From the NCBI GenBank assembly GCA_012841065.1, contig DUVI01000019.1, positions 1-40,565 on the forward strand: a stretch of 40,565 nucleotides of DNA, in the 5' to 3' direction. Origin of the DNA: Bacillota bacterium. GTDB taxonomy: Bacteria; Bacillota; Sulfobacillia; Fermentithermobacillales; Fermentithermobacillaceae. The notes beneath the pieces are model-generated. The model saw only the letters and a list, made by a program, of their open reading frames with translations, did not search any database and was not told where the DNA came from. Shown here piece by piece: positions 16,096 through 25,587 of this stretch (the stretch's first letter is position 1; each line of letters starts with the position of its first letter). The position numbers were made by a program, and so were the translations under genes.

Positions 16096-16162
16096 CGAAT
16101 ACGCCCTCCCGTTCAGTCGTTATCAAGAACCAACCGTTTGACCGGCTTACTATGCATACCTT

Positions 16163-17452
16163 CTAGAAAAGCCCCGGCGCAAGGTGGATTACCGATATGG
16201 CCGCAAGTATGTAAACCAGCCAATGAATCTCTTTGGCTTTCCCTGTAAGTACTTTGACAACTACATAGCTGATAAAGCCTGCGGAAATGCCGTCAGAGAT
16301 CGAATAGGCAAATGGCATCATCACTATGGTTATGAAAGCAGGGAAAGCTTCTGAAAAATCGAACCAATCGATATCCTGCACAGAGCCCATCATAAGTACA
16401 CCTACAATGATCAGTGCAGGAGCTGTAGCCTGGCTGGGAATCATCCCGGCGAGAGGGGCAAAAATCAATGACACCAGGAACAGCACACCTACCACCACGG
16501 CAGTCAGCCCTGTACGCCCACCCTCAGCGATGCCTGCGCTGGATTCAACATAGGTGGTAACGGTGCTTGTGCCCAGGACGGCGCCAAGACAGGTGCCTAT
16601 GGCGTCGACGGTCATCATCTCTTTGATCTTTGGGAGCTGCCCGTTTTCGTCGAGCATGCCTGCCCTTGAAGCAGTACCCATAAGAGTTCCCACTGTGTCA
16701 AAAACGTCTACAAACCAGAAACTGAAAATCGTCATAAAACCTAGGCTAATTGCGCCCTTAATGTCCATCTTTAGAGCAATGGGAGCCAAAGATGCAGGTC
16801 TTCCGATAATGCTGCCTGAGATTTGAGTGACCCCCATGGGAATTCCGATGACCGTGGTGATCAGAATACCCAGGAGGATAGACCCACGCACGCCCCTGGC
16901 AATGAGCACAGCGGTTACAAGCAGGCCTATCAGGGACAGAGCAGTGCCCTTGTCAGCAAAGTTGCCCCTTGTAATGAGGGTAGCGGGATCAGCCTGGATG
17001 ATACCGGCGTTAATTACACCGATAAGCGCGATGAAAAGCCCGATGCCTACGCCTACTGCACGCTTGAGGGTTTGGGGCATGGCAGCATCAAGCACGTTGA
17101 TCGCCCCGGTAACTGACAGGATAAAGAACGCTACCCCTGACAGGAAAACAACACCCAGGGCTGCCTCCCACCCTGCCTGGGCAGCTACTACGAAAGCGAA
17201 GAACGCGTTAAGCCCCATCCCGCTGGCAAGGGCGTAGGGGTAGTTAGCCATAAACCCTGCAAGAATCGTGGTAATTCCTGCGGAAAGGGCAGTTGCAGTC
17301 ATCACGGCGCCGAAAGGCATTCCCGTTGCACTCAGAATATCGGGGTTTACAAAGAGAATGTAAGCCATGGTCATGAAGGTGGTGACACCTGCAATCACTT
17401 CAGTACGTACATCGGTACCATGTTCTTTGAGTTTGAACAAACGTTCCAGCAA
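16163..17452 (-). CDS. NCS2 family purine permease (AzgA/PbuG type)
   Basis: A membrane protein of about 429 residues with 12 or more spans. It opens LLERLFKLKEHGTDVRTEV and GVTTFMTMAYILFVNP, characteristic of the AzgA/PbuG/PbuO branch, which imports hypoxanthine, guanine or adenine with protons. The next motif is ASGMGLNAFFAF. The longest frame starts at 17518, but GGGAGG at 17461-17467 is positioned for TTG at 17450-17452, and homologues begin at that residue (usually MLEKLFKLKEHG). Position between hpt and purE suggests that uptake and salvage are made with de novo synthesis. Which base is carried cannot be told from the sequence. Confidence 0.92.
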   Translation of the reverse strand: MLERLFKLKEHGTDVRTEVIAGVTTFMTMAYILFVNPDILSATGMPFGAVMTATALSAGITTILAGFMANYPYALASGMGLNAFFAFVVAAQAGWEAALGVVFLSGVAFFILSVTGAINVLDAAMPQTLKRAVGVGIGLFIALIGVINAGIIQADPATLITRGNFADKGTALSLIGLLVTAVLIARGVRGSILLGILITTVIGIPMGVTQISGSIIGRPASLAPIALKMDIKGAISLGFMTIFSFWFVDVFDTVGTLMGTASRAGMLDENGQLPKIKEMMTVDAIGTCLGAVLGTSTVTTYVESSAGIAEGGRTGLTAVVVGVLFLVSLIFAPLAGMIPSQATAPALIIVGVLMMGSVQDIDWFDFSEAFPAFITIVMMPFAYSISDGISAGFISYVVVKVLTGKAKEIHWLVYILAAISVIHLAPGLF

Positions 17453-17498
17453 GGATTTTTCCTCCCTCATTAGGCAAATTGCTATGCACGCTAACCGG

Positions 17499-18032
17499 TC
17501 AGGAACCGGGATTTTCAAGCACGCCTACATAGTTCAAGCCCCTGTACTTCTCTGCGTAATCCAGTCCGTACCCTACCACAAACGCATTGGGGATTATGAA
17601 ACCGTAGTAGTCCAGGTTAGCCCTTACCCTCCTTCTTGCGGGCTTGTCGAGAAGTGCACACACTTTGAGGCTTGCGGGCTGCCTGTTTCTTAGCGTATCC
17701 AGGAGATACCTGAGAGTGAGCCCTGTGTCGACGATGTCTTCAACCAAGAGAACGTGACGTCCGGCCACACTACGCTCGAGGTCCTTGGTAATCCGCACTT
17801 CTCCCGATGACTCAGTTGATGCTCCGTAACTGACGGTTCCCATGAAGTCAACTTCCACGTCACACTCTAAGTGCCTTATAAGGTCAGCCATGAACATGAA
17901 ACTTCCCTTAAGTACGCCTACCATAAGCAGCTCCCTGTTGGCGTAATCTCTGGAGATCTCCTGAGCCAGTTCCTTGACTCGTTTTTGCAGTTCCTCGGTG
18001 CTTATGAGTACGTTTATCCTATGTTCTTGCAG
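17499..18032 (-). CDS. hpt: Hypoxanthine phosphoribosyltransferase
   Basis: Hpt converts hypoxanthine and guanine into IMP and GMP with PRPP. The PRPP-binding signature VLLVEDIVDTGLTLRYLL lies near residue 105-122, LVGVLKGSF (phosphate loop) near 40, and DFMGTVSYG near 63-71. The longest ATG frame starts at 17924 and gives only 141 residues, missing the conserved ISTEEL helix. In the sequence upstream the frame stays open through NVLISTEELQKRVKELAQE until a stop, with no ATG, GTG or TTG. CTG at 18030-18032 lies nine bases after GGAGG and gives 177 residues, the family length, so CTG is taken as the start. It is the first gene of the purine operon. Confidence 0.93.
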   Translation of the reverse strand: MQEHRINVLISTEELQKRVKELAQEISRDYANRELLMVGVLKGSFMFMADLIRHLECDVEVDFMGTVSYGASTESSGEVRITKDLERSVAGRHVLLVEDIVDTGLTLRYLLDTLRNRQPASLKVCALLDKPARRRVRANLDYYGFIIPNAFVVGYGLDYAEKYRGLNYVGVLENPGS

Positions 18033-18093
18033 AAATCTTCACCTCCTTGGGCTTCTCGTTCTAAATTTATCACCCCGGTTCAAATTATGCAAT

Positions 18094-18122
18094 AATAAAT
18101 TTGACAACAGTAGAATTGTCAA
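18094..18122 (-). promoter_or_regulatory. Candidate SigA promoter of the hpt-purine operon
   Basis: On the minus strand TTGACA (18117-18122), 17 bases, TTTATT (18094-18099). It points at hpt with a leader of about 50 bases. It overlaps the inverted repeat at 18100-18123. Confidence 0.5.
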
Positions 18123-18129
18123 ACAATTC
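18100..18129. promoter_or_regulatory. Overlapping inverted repeats, possible operator of the purine operon
   Basis: TTTGACAA (18100-18107) and TTGTCAAA (18116-18123) form a perfect 8-bp inverted repeat with an 8-base spacer. A second perfect repeat, GAATTG and CAATTC with a 5-base spacer, spans 18113-18129. Both cover the -35 and spacer of the hpt promoter. They do not match the Bacillus PurR box. Confidence 0.5.
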
Positions 18130-18203
18130 ATTGATGGTACAATTCTGTCTGTATTGCGTATTAGATATAGTACAGTTACAGTTACATGTGAGGGGTGAAC
18201 AGC

Positions 18204-18398
18204 GTGTCCAAGAAACTGTACCGTTCAAAAACCAAGAGGATGGTTCTGGGCGTTTGCGGAGGGCTGGCAGAATACTTCAATCTGGATGAGACCCTGATCC
18301 GCCTTGGCGTGGCATTTGTAGCTTGCATAACCTCGATTTTCCCGTGGCTATTGTTCTATCTGGCTGCCGGTATCATAATACCTGAAAATCCTGAATGA
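18204..18398 (+). CDS. Small PspC-domain membrane protein
   Basis: With GTG at 18204 as start the protein has 64 residues. KKLYRSKTKRMVLGVCGGLAEYF is the classical PspC start, followed by DETLIRLGVAFV and a hydrophobic stretch ending in the IIPE motif. Stand-alone small PspC proteins are common in Firmicutes and are thought to act in envelope stress, but the role is not established. An upstream in-frame GTG at 18195 lies too close to the GAGGGG site, which is eight bases before 18204. The gene is divergent from hpt and convergent with the 92-residue membrane protein. Confidence 0.88.
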   Translation: MSKKLYRSKTKRMVLGVCGGLAEYFNLDETLIRLGVAFVACITSIFPWLLFYLAAGIIIPENPE

Positions 18399-18465
18399 AA
18401 ACGATATCGGGTAGGGATAAAGCCTTGCCGGCAGAAGAATAGGGCGTATGTCCGGCGCACCCGGC

Positions 18466-18744
18466 TCAATCCATGAGGAACATCGCTGCAGCTATACAGG
18501 CAAGCATTATGATGTTTAAGACAATCAGGATTTTGGCGTCGCGCCCGGTCTTAAGAACCCATAGGAAGCTCCCGATAAAGCAAGCTACGTATATGCAGCT
18601 CAGGATAATATTGACCCTCCTGTGCCTCTGCCAGAGCTCCATTTTTTCATCCCATGACATGAGATCCCATTCAGGAGTCTCCCACACAGGAGGCTTAAGA
18701 CGAAGCCATTTCCTCAAGGCTCCTGTCCATCTCCTAAACTTCAC
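18466..18744 (-). CDS. Small two-span membrane protein of unknown function, third gene of glmL operon
   Basis: A 92-residue protein. A basic, tryptophan-rich N-terminal half (WTGALRKWLRLKPP, WETPEWDLMSWDEK) precedes two membrane segments (about 46-65 and 71-90). I do not recognise the family. The start is GTG at 18742-18744, overlapping the end of the previous gene by 11 bases, with GGAGG nine bases before it inside that gene, so it is translationally coupled. It belongs with glmL and the 466-residue protein. Confidence 0.72.
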   Translation of the reverse strand: MKFRRWTGALRKWLRLKPPVWETPEWDLMSWDEKMELWQRHRRVNIILSCIYVACFIGSFLWVLKTGRDAKILIVLNIIMLACIAAAMFLMD

Positions 18745-20134
18745 TACGGAATACCTCCAAGTTGGCTTGGGGTACTGTTACCAGGGTTCCGTCATCCAGC
18801 CTCACCTTTGCCACTTCCAGCACGGCTCCGCATTCAACTTCACCGGGCCCGTCAGGCAAGGTCTCCACAGTGCCCCACAAACCGAAATACGGAGGCCTGG
18901 TGCACCTGACCCTGTCCCCGACAGACAAGGTGGCATAAGTTACAGAAGGAGCTAAGTTGGTTTCGTCTGATATCAGGGGTATATCACCACCGTTCCCCGG
19001 GAAGGCATCATCAGCGTCATAGCAAGCGCCTATTATGACCTCGGGCCTTACCACGCCTGCCCTGATTTGGGTAGTCCCATCAATCGACACTACGTCCCCG
19101 TTGTTTTTCTCAAGTATGTCCCAAGTCTGCCGGTTCATAGGCAGCTGCCCGAACCCTTCGAGAATCACGATGGTGAAGTCTGTATCTTCCTGGCCTGTGA
19201 GCCCGGTATTGAGTTCCCTGCCAGCAACCTGCACCAGATCAAGTTGATTCATGCCGCCCGTAATCAGTCCTAATGCTCCCTGCGCCCTGGCTTCCTGTAT
19301 AGATTCAAAGGATGCAAAACTACCGCAAACGACGATTTTACCCTTGACGTCCGCATTTATCTTGTGCTCCTCAAGAGGCCGGTCAGGGGCGTCACTCAAC
19401 AGCATCAGCTCACCTGAGCACTCGCGGCCGATTCCGAAGACCCCCTGTATATATGCACCCGTTGTCTCGATTACCGCACCATAATGGGGGATCACTTCAG
19501 TCACCGTGCCGCCGATATGGGCAAGCACCTTGGTATGTTTGATGGGCTTCACTATGGTGATAGTGCCTGTAAGAGTGCAGATCTTTTCCACAAACCCGTT
19601 GATGGGAGCATACACAAAGTCTTGTCCGTCAAGTTCAGCGATGATTTTACCTTCATATACATAATCGCCTTCCTTAACCGTGGTAAACAACCTCAGGAGC
19701 CTGGGTCGGACGTTCAACCGGGAAGCAGCTGCTACTACGCTCATGGGTTTGGCAGACCGCGGGTCCTCCCTGATGACTATCCGGCCTTGGGTTCTTGAAA
19801 TGTGTTCTATCACTCCGTCGCACGGACACGTGACCTCGATGACTTCAGACCAGAATCCCTTTTGATACCTGGCAATCACTTCCTTGGCCTTAACAACATC
19901 TCCCGGTTTCTTAAGCACAACGCGTTCAACAAGTTCAGGGTCGGTTTTCTGCTTCAGCTCTGCCCTAAGGTCTATGATATAGGGGTTACCCTTGACGTAC
20001 TCAGCCTTAGCTACCACAGTGTCAGGCTTGACTTGATCGCCTTGTGACACCAGCACATCGCCTGGAGCAGGCAGTTTCCTTTGTTTACGTATTACGGCCT
20101 TCTCCAGCACCTTGAGGGTCGAAAGCACTGCCAC
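18734..20134 (-). CDS. Multi-hairpin (lipoyl-like) protein of unknown function, coupled to glmL
   Basis: A 466-residue soluble protein that I do not recognise as a named family. The N-terminal 215 residues carry three stretches like barrel-sandwich (biotinyl/lipoyl or RnfC-like) hairpins: GDVLVSQGDQVKPDTVVAKA (25-44), KPGDVVKAKEVIARY (76-90) and VKEGDYVYEGKIIAELDG (near 154-171). None shows the MKM or DKA modification motif. A middle segment (about 270-385) has Rossmann-like alternation: KGKIVVCGSF, QGALGLITGG and TIVILEGFG. The last 60 residues (GDRVRCTRPPYFGLWGTV, with VPQANLEVF at the end) look like a KOW or SH3-type barrel. The start is GTG at 20132-20134 after GGAGGTG, which lies in the glmL end three bases away. 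The pairing with glmL is the only clue to its role. Confidence 0.8.
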   Translation of the reverse strand: MAVLSTLKVLEKAVIRKQRKLPAPGDVLVSQGDQVKPDTVVAKAEYVKGNPYIIDLRAELKQKTDPELVERVVLKKPGDVVKAKEVIARYQKGFWSEVIEVTCPCDGVIEHISRTQGRIVIREDPRSAKPMSVVAAASRLNVRPRLLRLFTTVKEGDYVYEGKIIAELDGQDFVYAPINGFVEKICTLTGTITIVKPIKHTKVLAHIGGTVTEVIPHYGAVIETTGAYIQGVFGIGRECSGELMLLSDAPDRPLEEHKINADVKGKIVVCGSFASFESIQEARAQGALGLITGGMNQLDLVQVAGRELNTGLTGQEDTDFTIVILEGFGQLPMNRQTWDILEKNNGDVVSIDGTTQIRAGVVRPEVIIGACYDADDAFPGNGGDIPLISDETNLAPSVTYATLSVGDRVRCTRPPYFGLWGTVETLPDGPGEVECGAVLEVAKVRLDDGTLVTVPQANLEVFRSEV

Positions 20135-20137
20135 AAT

Positions 20138-21934
20138 TTACACCTCCAATCCCTGTAAGGCATGGCGGGGATACGCGTGGAGCGCATCATACCACCGGGC
20201 CACCGTTTGCCTTATGCTGCCCACATCCCGGGGAAACTCAAGCGGCCTGCCCCGTCCGTCCAATATAAGGCGGGCAATCCCATCCGGAACCTTGCAGGCA
20301 ACAGGCCTTCCTGCACCTGAACCTACGTCAAATTGCCTTTCGGGCACAACTTCGAACACTGCCTCTTCGTCGTCCTCCAACTCTACTACCTGCAATAACC
20401 CTGCCACAAGATCGTGGGTACCGCCTCCCACGCTAATCCGGGCAACGGTCCTTCCCGGTGTGACTTGGGGGCCTACCGGTGCAATGCATGTTGCCAGGGG
20501 TATCAAAGTCTCCCTGTCTATGAGTTCTCCTGTGATATCCCTGTCTATATCCATTAACACGCCCATATGGGGCAGCAAGAACCGGCTGTCCACATATAAG
20601 TGAGTGATGCCTTCGGGCTGAAGTCCATCCAAGAGAATCATTGCTGCCTGAGACCGTCTTGGTGCGTAAGACAGCGCCCCGCCTGTACCGACCAATACCT
20701 TGATCTTCATCATGTCCACAAGGGTTTCTCCTGAAGCCGTCTGGCGGAATACATCGCCCGCACCCCGTCGCTGCTGCACTCCTTTGAGGCCACGTATCAA
20801 GCGTTTGTGGTGTTCCAGTGATAGCCTCAACGCCTCCTTGCAGACGGCCTGCTCCAACATAAGCTCGTGAAATGTGTGGGGCAACCCTGTGGGCCTGATC
20901 ATTTTGTTGAAGTTCCAGTTCCTCACGGTGTTCTCATCGGTTTCAAAAGGCAGCCAGCGCAACACCATTTCAGGCGTGGCCTCGGCCAGCACATTGCCCA
21001 TGCTGTATGACATCCCGAGATTGGCCGACACGGTCCTGTAGAACCGGGAGTCTATTACTGAAAACACATCCGTAGTGGCCCCGCCTACATCGACGGTTAA
21101 GAGATCGCCACCGGCCTTGTCAGCCAAAAAGCGTAAGGCATCGCCCACTGCAACGGGGGTAGGTTTGACATGGCCTTCTGCCCACGAAATAAGGGTGTTG
21201 TAACCAGGTGCATGCATCATCACGTGTTCCAGGAAGACATCGTGAATCCTATGCCTTGCAGGTTCAAACACTTCTTTTTCAAGTACGGGTCTAATATTGT
21301 CGGCAAACGAAAGTTCCATTTCGTCCCTGAAGAGCTGCTCCACAAAACTTCTGGCCTCAACATTGCCTGCAAAGATCACCGGCGTCTTGAAATCCTGCCC
21401 AAAGCGGGGTTGCGGGTTTGCCATAGCTACCATTTCAGCTATGGCAGCGACTTCAGAGATATTGCCACCGTCGGTCCCTCCGGTAACCAGCACAATATCG
21501 GGCCTGAGGCGTTTGATTGCATCGATCTTTTCGATTGCGCTCCGGGGATCGTCCAGGGCAATCACATCCGATACTATAGCGCCGGCCCCGAGAGCTGCCC
21601 TGTGGGCCGATTCAGCGGTAATCTCTTTCATGAGTCCGGTAACAACCATCTGCAGGCCACCACCTGCACTTGATGTGGCCACAAATATGTCAACACCGGA
21701 ACCGTCCTGGGCGGGTGTAATCAACCTGGGTCCATCCATCAGCCGTATTCCCGTTTGTGCTTCCAACTTGGACAACGCCTGCCTGAGCCCTATCATTACA
21801 TCCAAATGAGGCGATTCCACGGTCGTGGGCGATACTGTCTTCCCGCTCATTGACCAAGTTCCGCTGTGCCTGTCAAACATGACCGCCTTGGTGGTCGTGC
21901 TACCGATGTCTGCGCAAAGGAGTCTCTGATACAC
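20138..21934 (-). CDS. glmL: GlmL/MutL family ATPase (methylaspartate mutase accessory-type protein)
   Basis: The protein has 598 residues from GTG at 21932-21934; the GTG six bases earlier is too close to GGGAGGGG. It opens LLCADIGSTTTKAVMFD, the ASKHA-fold phosphate loop typical of GlmL, and has DLLTVDVGGATTDVFSV (about 285-301) and VLVTGGTDGGN near residue 150. GlmL is encoded with the B12-dependent glutamate mutase (glmE, glmS) or ornithine aminomutase and is thought to be a reactivating chaperone. Here no mutase gene is in the neighbourhood; instead two coupled genes of unknown function follow. So the substrate enzyme of this copy is unknown, and a role outside B12 mutases is possible. 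It is divergent from guaB. Confidence 0.85.
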   Translation of the reverse strand: MYQRLLCADIGSTTTKAVMFDRHSGTWSMSGKTVSPTTVESPHLDVMIGLRQALSKLEAQTGIRLMDGPRLITPAQDGSGVDIFVATSSAGGGLQMVVTGLMKEITAESAHRAALGAGAIVSDVIALDDPRSAIEKIDAIKRLRPDIVLVTGGTDGGNISEVAAIAEMVAMANPQPRFGQDFKTPVIFAGNVEARSFVEQLFRDEMELSFADNIRPVLEKEVFEPARHRIHDVFLEHVMMHAPGYNTLISWAEGHVKPTPVAVGDALRFLADKAGGDLLTVDVGGATTDVFSVIDSRFYRTVSANLGMSYSMGNVLAEATPEMVLRWLPFETDENTVRNWNFNKMIRPTGLPHTFHELMLEQAVCKEALRLSLEHHKRLIRGLKGVQQRRGAGDVFRQTASGETLVDMMKIKVLVGTGGALSYAPRRSQAAMILLDGLQPEGITHLYVDSRFLLPHMGVLMDIDRDITGELIDRETLIPLATCIAPVGPQVTPGRTVARISVGGGTHDLVAGLLQVVELEDDEEAVFEVVPERQFDVGSGAGRPVACKVPDGIARLILDGRGRPLEFPRDVGSIRQTVARWYDALHAYPRHALQGLEV

Positions 21935-22050
21935 GTGCACCCCTCCCTGTGAGCCTTAGAAACATCACTGTGGCAGTATGAAACGACGAACGGCCAACAC
22001 TTGTGGGCAATGTCCGGTTCATTTTTCTACACTATTCATAAAATTCCTTC

Positions 22051-22079
22051 TTGGCCAAAAACGGCGCTATCCATATATA
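22051..22079 (+). promoter_or_regulatory. Candidate SigA promoter for guaB
   Basis: TTGGCC (22051-22056), 17 bases, TATATA (22074-22079) on the plus strand, leaving a leader of about 120 bases. The leader contains a TCACT/AGTGA inverted repeat near 22144-22164. I see no known riboswitch. Confidence 0.35.
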
Positions 22080-22176
22080 TGAGTCAACCAGGGAATAATT
22101 GAGACTTATGGTTTTCCGGGACTTATCCCAATTGGATCAGTTGTCACTCAATTGTCGTCAGTGATAAACTCTATAA

Positions 22177-23673
<1,497 letters not shown>

Positions 23674-23690
23674 GAAGCGATGTAAGGGGT

Positions 23691-24932
23691 TTATATGTCC
23701 GGCACGTAGTCCACGTTCTTGGTGTATACGTTGGCCGGGTTCCAAAGCATATACGTGTAGATGCCGTGTTCAAATACAGCGTTGATTTGGCCCTGCACCT
23801 CTTCGGGACCGTACTTGTATCTCATTGAGAAATCCTGGAGCCAGGGTCTGACCTTGCCCCTAAGCCCTTGAGTGCGGGTCAGGGCCTCCTCCATTGCGTT
23901 ATACACAACCTCATACGGGTGCTTCTCAGGCACCTCAAATCCGTAGATTCCCGGATTGTAGTAGTGGGACGGATACACCATGGGACAGATGAAGTCCACC
24001 AAACCGGTCAGTTGCTCCAGGCGCTGACCTATGCCCATATCGTCCTGGGCGATGGTCACAAATCCAAATACATCGGCACTCAGGTACGCTTTGTCCTTCA
24101 ATGCTTCACCCATGTACTCAAGGAAGGCAGCTATGGCATCACCCCGGGATTCGTACTCTTCATGGCCGGGCATAAGCACACCCTTCTTTTCAAGCCCTTG
24201 AGCACTGTCAGGAAATCTCACGTAATCCAGCTGTATCTCATGGAATCCCATTTCCACCGCCCACAGCGAAACATCCTTGACGAACTCCCAGTTCCGCTTG
24301 TCATAGGGGTTGAGCCAGAGCCTGCCGTCCCTATCCCGCCATAAGGTACCGTCGGCATTCCTGATAGCTTGCTCTGGTGCTGCCATTGCCAAATAGGGAT
24401 CTTGGAATGCGACGATCCTTGCAATTAAGTAATAGCCTTCTTGGTTCAACACATTCACCAGGGCGGAAAAATGGTCGTAGGAAGCTGCCTTAGAACCAAT
24501 CCCCTCTGCTTCACACGGAACTCTGCCATTGTTGTCTTTGACGTCGACCACAAGGCAATTGAGCCCGGGATTGCTGCGGATAAACGTGATTACGTCAGTA
24601 AACCGCGATGGGGTACCGAACACATCCATGGTCACATACAGCCCCCTGGCAGAGAGCGCCTGTTCAATACACGCAAGCCCGGTTTGTTCCACCGGGTCTG
24701 CGGTACCCTGGCCTTCATCACCGTGACCTTCTTCAACCTGGCCTGTCCCGACCCCATTTCCAGGTATGTCTGTCCCGGGCTGTTCCCGGGCAAAAGGTAA
24801 CACCTCAAAATGATACGCGGCAAGCAGAGCTGCCGCAATAAACATCAGGATTACGATTGCCCAAATATGCACATGACTTGCTTTCTTGTGGCGCTTCCGA
24901 GAGCGTCTAGGCTCTAAGCCAATTTCCCCCAT
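23691..24932 (-). CDS. Membrane-anchored putative glycoside hydrolase, DUF4015 (PF13200)-type
   Basis: From ATG at 24930-24932, eight bases after GGGAG, the protein has 413 residues; the longest frame begins 12 codons earlier without a ribosome site. It has a basic N-terminus (RRSRKRHKK), one membrane anchor (about 23-45), a Gly/Glu-rich linker (50-80), and a TIM-barrel-like domain. Typical of the family are VTMDVFGTPSRF (near 91), VVDVKDNNGRV, HEIQLDYVRFPD (about 235) and DFICPMVYPSHY. This family is annotated as putative glycoside hydrolase; activity is unproven, and the acidic residues in DYVRFPD and DVKD are candidate active-site positions. It follows cheX with a 113-base gap in the same direction. 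Confidence 0.85.
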   Translation of the reverse strand: MGEIGLEPRRSRKRHKKASHVHIWAIVILMFIAAALLAAYHFEVLPFAREQPGTDIPGNGVGTGQVEEGHGDEGQGTADPVEQTGLACIEQALSARGLYVTMDVFGTPSRFTDVITFIRSNPGLNCLVVDVKDNNGRVPCEAEGIGSKAASYDHFSALVNVLNQEGYYLIARIVAFQDPYLAMAAPEQAIRNADGTLWRDRDGRLWLNPYDKRNWEFVKDVSLWAVEMGFHEIQLDYVRFPDSAQGLEKKGVLMPGHEEYESRGDAIAAFLEYMGEALKDKAYLSADVFGFVTIAQDDMGIGQRLEQLTGLVDFICPMVYPSHYYNPGIYGFEVPEKHPYEVVYNAMEEALTRTQGLRGKVRPWLQDFSMRYKYGPEEVQGQINAVFEHGIYTYMLWNPANVYTKNVDYVPDI

Positions 24933-25045
24933 GCAAATTCTCCCATCTATCTGCCTGCTAGACCGCAAAAATCACTTCCTTTTCATTTATTGTTAGACGC
25001 CGGGAACCCTCTTTGGGTTTCTGATTCCTTAACCAAAATCCGACA

Positions 25046-25519
25046 TCACTTGCGCTTCACTTGCCTTAGGGCGACACTCATTTCAAGATGTCCCTGGGGC
25101 ATTTCCAGAGGAATTATGAGCCTTTGAATATCTAGTGTAGAGATTACAACGCCTACCCCCGAAACCAACGTGGGCGGCGATAGTTTGCATGCGTAGCCGC
25201 ACTCTTCCAATCCGATGGTAGCTTGTCCCGTTATTATGTTCCCCATTTCAGCAATCGCCGATTCAGCCAACTGATCAAACACCGGCACCGGCTCACCTAT
25301 CATCGCTGAGGCAACGGCCTTGGCTGTACGTTCAAACATCGAGTAAATCACGATTCCTTCTGCGTCCCCCGTCACGCCGATAGCTACGTTGATCTCTCCC
25401 GAAGTGGCGCGGGATGATTCCAGACGCAACTGGCCACGTGTAGCCTCGGCGCTAATCTCTTGCTTCAGGAAACACAATGCAGACTCCAAGAATGGGTTGA
25501 TCAATACTGCCTTAAACAT
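25046..25519 (-). CDS. cheX: Chemotaxis phosphatase CheX
   Basis: CheX dephosphorylates CheY-P. Starting at ATG 25517-25519, about nine bases after AAAGGAG, it has 157 residues; the longest frame begins 24 codons earlier with no family similarity. The signature ESAIAEMGNIITGQA contains the ExxN phosphatase motif (Glu91, Asn94). One such motif, rather than the two of CheC, fits CheX, which acts as a dimer. It is the last che gene, 68 bases after cheR. It takes the place of CheC, normally CheD's partner, in this operon. Confidence 0.87.
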   Translation of the reverse strand: MFKAVLINPFLESALCFLKQEISAEATRGQLRLESSRATSGEINVAIGVTGDAEGIVIYSMFERTAKAVASAMIGEPVPVFDQLAESAIAEMGNIITGQATIGLEECGYACKLSPPTLVSGVGVVISTLDIQRLIIPLEMPQGHLEMSVALRQVKRK

Positions 25520-25587
25520 ATGATCGCTCCTTTCTCCACTATTACGCCGGCCAAACAGGCACGGTCTATGGCAATGTTTTATCCAGG

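Noticed and set aside
24990-25035. Small AACCC/GGGTT hairpin between cheX and the DUF4015 gene as a terminator
   Set aside because: Stem is only five base pairs and no T-run follows on the minus strand.
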